Of a stretch of DNA of 64,000 nt, positions 57,353 to 64,000 are shown one piece after another. The DNA comes from JBBRNH01 sp038230415 (GTDB taxonomy: Bacteria; Bacteroidota; Bacteroidia; Cytophagales; Spirosomataceae): contig JBBRNH010000022.1 in NCBI GenBank assembly GCA_038230415.1, positions 1 to 64,000 on the forward strand. Direction: 5' to 3'. How positions within the stretch are numbered: position 1 is the first letter of the stretch; each line of letters opens with the position of its first letter. Both the position numbers and the translations under genes were made by a program. The notes beneath the pieces are model-generated. The model saw only the letters and a program-made list of their open reading frames with translations, was not told where the DNA came from and made no database searches.

Positions 57353-58348
57353 TTAGTTTTTCTTTCTCCGTTCACTCAGTTCCCGCCACGTTGTCACGAT
57401 GATACCCTGTTGCTTCACGAAATCGCGCAGACGCGGGTCGGTCATTGCCAGTAAATCGCCTTTGCGGGTTGGGCCGGAGGTTGTGATCTGCTCAAAATTT
57501 GGCGTGGGATCGGTGCAGTGCATAATCACGTAGGTGATGCCGGGCTGACAGGCCGTGAGCAGTTCAATGTATTTATCGGTTTTGAGTTTCCGCAGGTTTT
57601 CGTCGGTTGGGGGCGTGTTGGCGGGCAGGTTCCAGCCGTAACTGTCGCCGTGCAGGTCGTCGAGAACGGGCAAGCCCGCGTCCCAGAGTTGCTGCCCTAC
57701 CTGCTTTGCCAATGTCCGTTGCGCGTCGCTCATGCGGTTGGTCTGCGCGGCCAACGTAGCATGACCACCGGGAAACAGCACCGGAATTTTCTCGGTCATG
57801 CCTACTTTCAGGTATCCCGGTAAAAATTTGGGTTGAAACAGCGTTCCCATATGGCTGTCTAAGTGCGTCGGTTCCAGCCCAAACGCCCGATACCGGGCAA
57901 TCTGCGCCCGCATTTCGGCTTCTACGGCTTCGGCGGCAGCGTGTTCGACCACCTGCGGAACATTGTGCCAAAACGCGCCCTGCTCATCACACAGGCCGTT
58001 TTTGACGTTGTAGCCCGTCAGCGGTTGCCAGCGATAGGTATCCCATTCGGCAGTGAGCGTGAGGTGAACACCGGCATCAATGGCGGGGTGTTTTTTGAGG
58101 TAGTTCATGAATTGCGGCACCCACCCGCAGGGCATCATCACGCTGGTTGAACTGGCAATGCCTTTTTCGAGAGCCTGCACGGTTCCGGCGTTCGATTCGG
58201 CACTCATGCCCGCGTCGTCAACGTGAAAAATAACCACTTTTGCCCCTTTCGGGAAGCCAAGTTTTTCGGCGTAAGTGCCGGAGTGTTCCTGCGATAAAGC
58301 GGGCATAGTGAGCATCAACAGGGGTAGCAAAAACGGGGAAACAGTCAT
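57353..58348 (-). CDS. ChbG/YdjC family deacetylase-like protein, secreted
   Basis: 331 residues with a signal peptide (FLLPLLMLTMPALSQ). The YdjC/ChbG fold carries the metal-binding residues in VIFHVDDAGMS (Asp-Asp), GVHLTLTAEW and THLDSHMGTLF. In E. coli ChbG removes an acetyl group from chitooligosaccharides; in HpnK from hopanoids. This member is exported, so it acts outside the cytosol. Substrate unknown. Same strand as lpxK upstream, with an 88-nt gap containing a strong hairpin. Confidence 0.85.
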   Translation of the reverse strand: MTVSPFLLPLLMLTMPALSQEHSGTYAEKLGFPKGAKVVIFHVDDAGMSAESNAGTVQALEKGIASSTSVMMPCGWVPQFMNYLKKHPAIDAGVHLTLTAEWDTYRWQPLTGYNVKNGLCDEQGAFWHNVPQVVEHAAAEAVEAEMRAQIARYRAFGLEPTHLDSHMGTLFQPKFLPGYLKVGMTEKIPVLFPGGHATLAAQTNRMSDAQRTLAKQVGQQLWDAGLPVLDDLHGDSYGWNLPANTPPTDENLRKLKTDKYIELLTACQPGITYVIMHCTDPTPNFEQITTSGPTRKGDLLAMTDPRLRDFVKQQGIIVTTWRELSERRKKN

Positions 58349-58407
58349 TTAGTCAAACGGGTTAGAAAGAATAACAAATTTAGGCGTTTTACATCCGGCG
58401 CAAGCAG

Positions 58408-58439
58408 TAGTGTCGGCAAGTTGTGTAGTGCCGACACTA
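58408..58439 (-). terminator. Hairpin at the end of lpxK
   Basis: TAGTGTCGGCA (58408-58418) / TGCCGACACTA (58429-58439), an 11-bp perfect stem with a 10-nt loop. It overlaps the lpxK stop codon and lies 60 nt before the next gene on the same strand. There is no long T run, so it may act as a processing or attenuating hairpin. Confidence 0.55.
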
Positions 58440-59459
58440 TCTGACCAATGCCTGGAACGAGGCTTCGTCAGTCAGGAAACGCACCATTATTGGTAAATAT
58501 GCCCATCGGCTTTTTTCAATATCGGTCAGCAAGGTATCGAGTTTTACCCAATCTTTCTCCGTTGTCAACAGCATTGCATCGGCGGGTAGCTGGGCCAGCA
58601 GTCGGTCAACATCAGCGCGGGTGTAGGCGTGATGATCGGCGAAACGGCGGTGGCTTAACAGCGTAAACCGCCCCTGCACGTATCGTTCGAGGGGGTCGGC
58701 GTTGGCAAGGCCCGACACCAGCACCACCGCCCGACCCGGCAAAAGGGACAAGGCCGTTTCGACACCAGCAAATGAAACGGGTGCATCATAGCGTAATCCG
58801 GCAAAAAAAACGGGTACGCCGGTCCGGGCATATTCTCGGATTTGCTGCCGGATTGTGGCTTGTTCGGCCCCGGTCAATGCGTCGGGGCATTTGGTCACAA
58901 CTACGGCATCGGCCCGGTTTGCGCCCTGTCGTCCTTCGCGCAGCAGCCCCGCCGGAAACGGATAATCAGCATAAAACGGGCGGTTATAATCACAGAGCAG
59001 CAGGTTCAGGTGCGGTTGCACGGCCCGGTGCTGAAACGCATCATCGAGCAGAACGGTGGTAATGTCGGGGCGCAAGAGATGAAGTTGCCGGAGTGCGTCG
59101 GCCCGTTTCTCCCCCACACAAACCGTGACCGTATCACCGAACTTGCGTAGAATTTGTGCCGGTTCATCGCCGATGGTTTCGGCAGTATCCGTATGCAAAG
59201 TTGCCAGCCGGAAACCCGTTGTTTTTCGGCCATACCCCCGGCTGAGGGTGGCGATGGCCTGATTGGTCTGTAACAGCCGGGTCAGGTACTCGATCATGGG
59301 TGTTTTTCCGGTGCCGCCAACGGTAAGATTACCTACGCTGATGGTGCGCTGAACGGGTCTGAATTGTTGTAACAATCCCCTGTTAAACAAGCCGTTACGC
59401 AGGGACGTTAGTTGCCCATACAACCAACCGAGTGGCAATAGAAAAGGAAGCGTAGCCAA
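58437..59459 (-). CDS. lpxK: Tetraacyldisaccharide 4'-kinase LpxK
   Basis: Phosphorylates the lipid A precursor at the 4' position, giving lipid IVA. 340 residues. The kinase P-loop is VGNLTVGGTGKTPMIEYL (~41-58), then ATLSRGYGRKTTGFRL, IGDEPAQILRKF, TTVLLDDAFQHRAVQPHLNLLLCDYNRPF and TTEKDWVKL. An N-terminal membrane-associating helix (FLLPLGWLYGQLTSLRN) starts the protein. Consistent with a Gram-negative cell with lipid A. Divergent from menC, with a 98-nt gap. Confidence 0.96.
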   Translation of the reverse strand: MATLPFLLPLGWLYGQLTSLRNGLFNRGLLQQFRPVQRTISVGNLTVGGTGKTPMIEYLTRLLQTNQAIATLSRGYGRKTTGFRLATLHTDTAETIGDEPAQILRKFGDTVTVCVGEKRADALRQLHLLRPDITTVLLDDAFQHRAVQPHLNLLLCDYNRPFYADYPFPAGLLREGRQGANRADAVVVTKCPDALTGAEQATIRQQIREYARTGVPVFFAGLRYDAPVSFAGVETALSLLPGRAVVLVSGLANADPLERYVQGRFTLLSHRRFADHHAYTRADVDRLLAQLPADAMLLTTEKDWVKLDTLLTDIEKSRWAYLPIMVRFLTDEASFQALVR

Positions 59460-59511
59460 AACCAGATTTCTATTTTTGAGCGTAAGGGCTTTTATTCGCA
59501 GTCAAAAGTAG

Positions 59512-59519
59512 TAGTTTTG
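59512..59519 (+). promoter_or_regulatory. Candidate -7 box of menC
   Basis: TAGTTTTG fits TAnnTTTG and lies 38 nt before the ATG of menC. A second match, TATTTTTG, lies at 59471-59478. Neither has a clear -33 element. Confidence 0.4.
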
Positions 59520-59557
59520 ACGTTCGCAATTACCCAACTCCCTCTACCCCCGTTTCT

Positions 59558-60661
59558 ATGAGTCTCCGTGCCGATTTCGTGAACTACACGCTTCATTTTC
59601 GCTTTGAAGCTGGCACGTCGCGGGGTGTTCTCACGGAGCGTAATTCGTATATCGTTCGGCTGTCCGATAGTGACACGCCGGGTGTCGTCGGCTACGGCGA
59701 ATGTGCGCCCCTGCCTGGCCTGAGCCTTGACGACCGGCCCGATTTTGTGCAGCAACTCAGCGACACCTGCGCCGAGTTTAACCGCTCCGACCTCGAAATC
59801 TTCGCCTGGAATATCCCCATCATCCTCAACCAACTCATTGACCCCAACCTACCCTCGGTGCTGTTTGGCTTCGAGACCGCCATGCTCGATTACCTGCACG
59901 GCGGCAAACGACTCATTCGGGACGAGGAATTTATGGCCGGGAACCGCGCTGTGCCGGTCAATGGCCTGATCTGGATGGGCAGCCCGGCCTTCATGCAACA
60001 ACAGATACAAGAGAAAATACAGGCGGGCTACACCACGCTGAAACTCAAAATCGGGGCCGTTGATTTTGAGCAGGAACTCCGGTTGCTGGCCTCCATCCGG
60101 GCGCGGTTTTCTGCCGATCAGATCACGCTTCGGGTTGATGCCAATGGCGCGTTCAGCCCCGGTGAAGCCCGGCACAAGCTGGAACAACTGGCAAAATTCG
60201 ACCTCCATTCCATCGAACAACCCATCCGGGCGGGCCAACCCGATGCCCTCGCCGACCTCTGCCGAAACTCGCCCGTGCCGATTGCCCTCGACGAAGAACT
60301 GATCGGTACGATGGAATACGTGGAGAAATTCCGGCTGCTGAAACGCATCCAGCCGCAGTACATCATTCTGAAACCCAGTCTGTTGGGTGGGCTGTATCAC
60401 TGCGATGCCTGGATCGAATCGGCTAATCGGCTGGGCATTGGCTGGTGGGTTACGTCGGCCCTCGAATCTAACATTGGCCTGAACGCCATTGCCCAGTACG
60501 CGGCTCAGTTCAAAAACCCGATGCCGCAGGGTCTCGGCACCGGGCAGCTTTACCACAACAATTTCGACAGCCCGCTCCGGGTCGAACGCGGGCAGCTTCG
60601 CTACGACCCGGCCACGCCCTGGAACCTGTCTGGCTTAGAAGCCGGGACGTTCACGTCGTAA
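59558..60661 (+). CDS. menC: o-Succinylbenzoate synthase (MenC-like enolase superfamily)
   Basis: 367 residues of the muconate-cycloisomerase branch of the enolase superfamily. Catalytic lysine in TTLKLKIGAVDFEQE, metal ligands in LRVDANGAFSP (Asp), LHSIEQPI (Glu) and PIALDEELIG (Asp), and ILKPSLLGGLYHCD (second catalytic lysine). The sequence order agrees with MenC, which dehydrates SHCHC in menaquinone synthesis; a dipeptide epimerase or N-acylamino-acid racemase cannot be excluded by sequence only. Other men genes are not in the window. Confidence 0.85.
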   Translation: MSLRADFVNYTLHFRFEAGTSRGVLTERNSYIVRLSDSDTPGVVGYGECAPLPGLSLDDRPDFVQQLSDTCAEFNRSDLEIFAWNIPIILNQLIDPNLPSVLFGFETAMLDYLHGGKRLIRDEEFMAGNRAVPVNGLIWMGSPAFMQQQIQEKIQAGYTTLKLKIGAVDFEQELRLLASIRARFSADQITLRVDANGAFSPGEARHKLEQLAKFDLHSIEQPIRAGQPDALADLCRNSPVPIALDEELIGTMEYVEKFRLLKRIQPQYIILKPSLLGGLYHCDAWIESANRLGIGWWVTSALESNIGLNAIAQYAAQFKNPMPQGLGTGQLYHNNFDSPLRVERGQLRYDPATPWNLSGLEAGTFTS

Positions 60662-60712
60662 CCTTACCGGATTTTGGGTATGTTTGGCGACCTGAAGCCT
60701 TACCAAATCACC

Positions 60713-62920
60713 ATGTCTAATTTTCGTTTCAAAGCCCTCGAACAGGCCCAGAGCCGTCAGGCGATTGCCGTTGCCGCCCCCGCCGAGCGCGTTGCCGAGT
60801 ACTACGGTTCCTATACCTTTAACAAAGAAACCATGCGGACGATGCTCTCGCCCGAAGCGTTTCATAAGATTACGCACGCCATCGAAAATGGCTCCCGCGT
60901 GGAACGCGACATTGCCGACGAAATTGCCAACGCACTCAAAACGTGGGCTATCGGCAAAGGGGCCACCCACTACACGCACTGGTTTCAGCCGCTGACCGGC
61001 GCAACCGCCGAAAAACACGACGCTTTTTTCGACATCAACCCCGGCGACGGCAAGGCTATCGAGAAATTCAAAGGCTCGGCCCTCGTGCAGCAGGAACCCG
61101 ATGCGTCGTCGTTTCCCAGTGGTGGCCTGAGAAATACGTTTGAAGCACGGGGCTACACGGGTTGGGATCCCAGTTCGCCCGCATTCTTGATGGACAACGG
61201 CGCGGGGGGCAAAACGCTCTGCATCCCATCGGTCTTTATCGCCTACACCGGCGAGGCCCTCGACCACAAAACGCCCCTGCTTAAAGCCCTCTCGGCCTTA
61301 GACAAAGCCGCCACCGCCGTTTGCCAGTATTTCGACCGCAACATCGAAAAAGTAATCCCGACGCTTGGCCCGGAACAGGAGTATTTTTTGATTGACCGCG
61401 CCCTGTTCTACGCCCGCCCCGACTTAGTGATGGCGGGCCGAACGGTGTTCGGCCACCCCCCGGCACGCGGCCAACAGCTTGACGATCATTACTTTGGCTC
61501 GATTCCGCCCCGCGTCAATGCCTTCATGGTTGATTTTGAGTTCGAGGCTCTCAAACTCGGTATGCCCGTCAGAACGCGGCATAACGAAGTGGCACCGGGA
61601 CAGTATGAAGTTGCACCGACGTTTGAGGAGGTGAACCTCGCCGTTGACCACAACGCGCTGCTCATGGACTTGATGGAAAAAGTGGCCGAACGGCACAGCC
61701 TGAAAGTGCTGTTTCACGAAAAACCGTTTGCCGGTATCAACGGCTCCGGCAAGCACAACAACTGGTCAATGACCACCAACACCGGCGTTAACCTGCTGGC
61801 TCCCAGCAGCAAACCCAAAGAAACGTTGCGGTTTCTGACGTTTTTGGTGAACGTGATTAAGGCCGTGCATGACCACGCCGACCTGCTCCGGGCCAGCATT
61901 GCCTCGGCAGGCAACGAACACCGCTTAGGGGCCAACGAAGCCCCGCCCGCCATCATGTCCGTTTTTCTGGGAAAAACACTTACCAAAGCGTTGGAAGACC
62001 TTGAAACGAAGTCAGAAATCATGCTCGAAAAGGGCGACAATGTCTATTACAAACTCGGCCTGACCCGGATTCCGTCGCTGATTCGGGACAACACCGACCG
62101 CAACCGTACTTCGCCGTTTGCCTTTACGGGCAACAAATTCGAGTTCCGGGCGGTGGGCGGTGCCGCTAATTCATCGGCCACGATGACGGTGCTGAACACG
62201 ATTGTGGCCGACCAGCTTACCAAATTCAAAGCCGACCTCGACCCCCGGCTCGAAGCGGGCGAGAAGAAGGAAATCGCCATTGTAGAGGTGCTGAAAAAAT
62301 ACTACGCGGCCAGCAAAGCCATCCTGTTTGAGGGCAACGGCTACGGCGACGACTGGATACTGGAAGCCCCCCGGCGGGGTCTGTCAAACATCACGTCCAC
62401 GCCCGACGCATTGGCCGTGTATATCAAACCCGAATCAATTGCGGTGTTTGAACGGCTCGGTATCCTAAGCCGCGCCGAAGTAGAATCACGCTACGAAATC
62501 GAGTTGGAGAGATACGTGAAGATGGTGCAGATCGAATCGCGGGTGATGGGTGATTTAGCCATGAACCACATCGTGTCAACGGCCCTGAAATACCAGAACC
62601 GCTTGGCCGAGACCGCCAAAAACTTGGTTGACCTGGGCCTGACCGACGAGGCCGAACCGATTAAAGACCTGCTACGCGAAATCTCGAAGCGGGTAATCAC
62701 CATCAAAACCAACGTGGCAGCCATGATCGAGGCCCGCAAACGGGCAAACCGCGTCGGCGGATCGGCCCTGACCGATACCTGCGAGATGGCCCGGCTGTAT
62801 GCCTCCGACGTAAAAGGCTTTTTTGAGCCAATCCGCTACGAGGTGGATAAATTGGAAGAGATTGTGGACGACGAAGACTGGCCGTTGGTGAAATACCGCG
62901 AGATGCTGTTTGTAAAGTAG
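60713..62920 (+). CDS. glnN: Glutamine synthetase type III (GlnN)
   Basis: Makes glutamine from glutamate, ammonia and ATP. 735 residues from the ATG at 60713 (MSNFRFKALEQA); earlier starts at 60674 (TTG) or 60680 (ATG) would add up to 13 residues and overlap the menC end region. The type III signature blocks are present: LGPEQEYFLIDRALF, RHNEVAPGQYEVAPTFEEVNLAVDHN, KPFAGINGSGKHNNWSM and NRTSPFAFTGNKFEFRAVGG. Length and blocks clearly separate it from type I/II enzymes; this type is the usual one in Bacteroidota. Confidence 0.96.
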   Translation: MSNFRFKALEQAQSRQAIAVAAPAERVAEYYGSYTFNKETMRTMLSPEAFHKITHAIENGSRVERDIADEIANALKTWAIGKGATHYTHWFQPLTGATAEKHDAFFDINPGDGKAIEKFKGSALVQQEPDASSFPSGGLRNTFEARGYTGWDPSSPAFLMDNGAGGKTLCIPSVFIAYTGEALDHKTPLLKALSALDKAATAVCQYFDRNIEKVIPTLGPEQEYFLIDRALFYARPDLVMAGRTVFGHPPARGQQLDDHYFGSIPPRVNAFMVDFEFEALKLGMPVRTRHNEVAPGQYEVAPTFEEVNLAVDHNALLMDLMEKVAERHSLKVLFHEKPFAGINGSGKHNNWSMTTNTGVNLLAPSSKPKETLRFLTFLVNVIKAVHDHADLLRASIASAGNEHRLGANEAPPAIMSVFLGKTLTKALEDLETKSEIMLEKGDNVYYKLGLTRIPSLIRDNTDRNRTSPFAFTGNKFEFRAVGGAANSSATMTVLNTIVADQLTKFKADLDPRLEAGEKKEIAIVEVLKKYYAASKAILFEGNGYGDDWILEAPRRGLSNITSTPDALAVYIKPESIAVFERLGILSRAEVESRYEIELERYVKMVQIESRVMGDLAMNHIVSTALKYQNRLAETAKNLVDLGLTDEAEPIKDLLREISKRVITIKTNVAAMIEARKRANRVGGSALTDTCEMARLYASDVKGFFEPIRYEVDKLEEIVDDEDWPLVKYREMLFVK

Positions 62921-62946
62921 GAGGTAATTATTGGGGTATTCTGTTC

Positions 62947-63024
62947 GGCACCGCCCCTCGGCTGTGCCGTTTCAGGCGGAACGTCCGGTCGTACCCGTAT
63001 GCCCACAGCCGAGGGGCGGTGGGC
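62947..63024. repeat. Two REP-like palindromes in inverted orientation
   Basis: GGCACCGCCCCTCGGCTGTG (from 62947) and GCCCACAGCCGAGGGGCGGT (from 63001) are inverted copies of the unit also found at 44893 and 44950 (CCACAGC..AGGGGCGGTGG). The pair can fold into one large hairpin with a ~32-nt loop. Confidence 0.7.
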
Positions 63025-63035
63025 AAGAGATTCAA

Positions 63036-63076
63036 TTTTCCGTTGCCCGTAAGTCAACCTCAGGGGCAACGGAAAA
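63036..63076. terminator. Bidirectional terminator
   Basis: TTTTCCGTTGCCC (63036-63048) / GGGCAACGGAAAA (63064-63076), a perfect 13-bp stem with a 15-nt loop, between the convergent glnN and FadJ-like genes. Confidence 0.8.
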
Positions 63077-63085
63077 CTGAATTCG

Positions 63086-64000
63086 CTACGCTGCCACGGC
63101 TTCTTTCTCCCCAACCCGCGCCCGCAGCCCCGCCGTTGGCCGGAAACGCTCGCCGTAGTGATCGGCCAAACGGTCACACTCGGCAACGAAGGTTTCCACG
63201 CCGACAAACTCCACAAACGAGAGCGCACCGCCCGTGTAAGCCGGGAAACCCCAGGCCAGGATTGACCCTAAGTCAGCGTCGAGCTTGGTACGAATCACGC
63301 CCTCCTCAAAACAGCGCACGGCTTCGATAGCCTGCCGATACAGCAGCCGCGTTTTTACTTCGGCCAGCGCGGGTTGCTCGGCAGCAACCGGGAAATGTCC
63401 GGCTAAGCCCGGCCAGAGGTGTTTCGGCGAGCCATCGGTGGGGTAATCATAAAAACCGGCTTTGGCTTTCTTGCCGATGCGCCCCATCTCGTTAAACTGC
63501 TTCACCATCTGGTAAATTGGCTCGGCATCGCTCATGATGCCGGCCCGGATGGATTCGGTCATTACTTTCAGGCTCAAATCTAAGGCCACTTCATCATGCA
63601 CGGCCAACGGGCCAACGGGCATCCCGGCGAGTTTACCAGCGTTTTCGATCAGCACCGGGTTCACGCCGTCTTTCAGGAGTTCCATGCCCTCGGCGGTGTA
63701 GGTACCAAAGCAGCGCGAGGTATAAAACCCACGTGAGTCATTGACCACAATCGGCGTTTTTTTGATTTTCCGGGTGTAATCAATAGCAACGGCGAGGGCA
63801 TAGTCGGTAGTTTGTTCGCCCATGATAATCTCGACCAACTGCATTTTATCCACCGGCGAGAAAAAGTGAATCCCGATAAAGTTGGCGGGGTTAGCCGATG
63901 CATGCGCCAGTCCCGAAATCGGCAGTGTAGAAGTGTTTGAGCCAAACACGCCGTTCTCAACCAGCATCGGCTCGGCTTCCTGCGTAACGGTGGCTTTGAG
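63086..64000 (-). CDS. FadJ/FadB-like fatty-acid oxidation protein, C-terminal part (cut by window end)
   Basis: 305 codons on the minus strand, continuing past position 64000. The visible part is the 3-hydroxyacyl-CoA dehydrogenase region: FGSNTSTLPISGLAHASANPANFIGIHFFSPVDKMQLVEIIMG, then KKTPIVVNDSRGFYTSRCF and the C-terminal domain (YRQAIEAVRCFEEGVIRTKLDADLGSILAWGFPAYTGGALSFVEFVG). Such proteins usually also have an N-terminal enoyl-CoA hydratase, which would lie outside the window. It takes part in beta-oxidation. The protein ends in ARVGEKEAVAA. Confidence 0.92.
   Translation of the reverse strand, partial: LKATVTQEAEPMLVENGVFGSNTSTLPISGLAHASANPANFIGIHFFSPVDKMQLVEIIMGEQTTDYALAVAIDYTRKIKKTPIVVNDSRGFYTSRCFGTYTAEGMELLKDGVNPVLIENAGKLAGMPVGPLAVHDEVALDLSLKVMTESIRAGIMSDAEPIYQMVKQFNEMGRIGKKAKAGFYDYPTDGSPKHLWPGLAGHFPVAAEQPALAEVKTRLLYRQAIEAVRCFEEGVIRTKLDADLGSILAWGFPAYTGGALSFVEFVGVETFVAECDRLADHYGERFRPTAGLRARVGEKEAVAA

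Overview
The window looks like a chromosome piece from a GC-rich member of the Bacteroidota, most likely order Cytophagales near Spirosoma/Fibrella/Rudanella. This is inferred from gene content: a fused MurF-alanine racemase, type III glutamine synthetase, the exosortase N/VPEP pair, DUF6443-type RHS proteins and capsule-assembly Wzi. It also fits the promoters, which carry TAnnTTTG -7 boxes instead of E. coli-type signals, and the mostly absent Shine-Dalgarno sequences. No rRNA, CRISPR array, integrase or transposase gene was found. There is one tRNA gene, tRNA-Leu(CAA).

Layout. 1-3830 is an AT-rich island of small accessory genes (SRPBCC, DUF998, DoxX-like, a small membrane protein, AraC regulator, SnoaL-like), separated by a ~150-200 bp repeat whose ends are CGCTAAC...GTTAGCG. 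3853-13534 returns to GC-rich chromosome: M14 carboxypeptidase, thiamine pyrophosphokinase, Wzi, DinB, a nuclease-like protein, a GH65 phosphorylase and a Uma2 nuclease. 13593-17287 is a two-gene operon for a large membrane-anchored protein of unknown function and an SGNH/AlgX-like lipoprotein. 17430-19961 holds tRNA-Leu, two small genes, and the coupled truA and MobA-like genes. 19969-27911 is a polymorphic-toxin locus: an RHS protein with a nuclease tip, its SUKH immunity gene, an XRE regulator and a second RHS-like surface protein. 28279-32882 has a lytic transglycosylase and, on the other strand, a lipoprotein / ECF sigma / VWA-protein operon. 32982-36603 has murF-alr and miaA, both carrying in-frame inverted-repeat insertions. 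37202-43041 is a regulated membrane-protein operon followed by the exosortase N pair; the two units share an ACTTTG-N5-CAAAGT operator and a winged-helix regulator lies between them. 43077-52440 holds a LolA-like protein, thrB, a TetR regulator divergent from a type-I-secretion-like operon whose ABC subunit has no ATPase domain, and an S9 peptidase. 52597-54557 is a second AT-rich island: a DUF262/DUF1524 (GmrSD-like) defence gene broken by one stop codon, followed by the same repeat family as the left island. 54959-64000 is housekeeping: aspS, folA, a ChbG-like deacetylase, lpxK, menC, glnN and a FadJ-like gene cut by the window end.

The most notable observation is that two AT-rich islands about 49 kb apart carry related repeats directly 3' of accessory genes, in the same orientation relative to each gene, with AAC...GTT inverted ends. 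This resembles integron gene-cassette organisation without a nearby integrase. Others are the in-frame hairpin insertions in two normally essential genes, the shared operator of the exosortase N region, the RHS toxin with an AT-rich exchangeable tip and an unusual internal G8-like domain, and the ATPase-less secretion operon.
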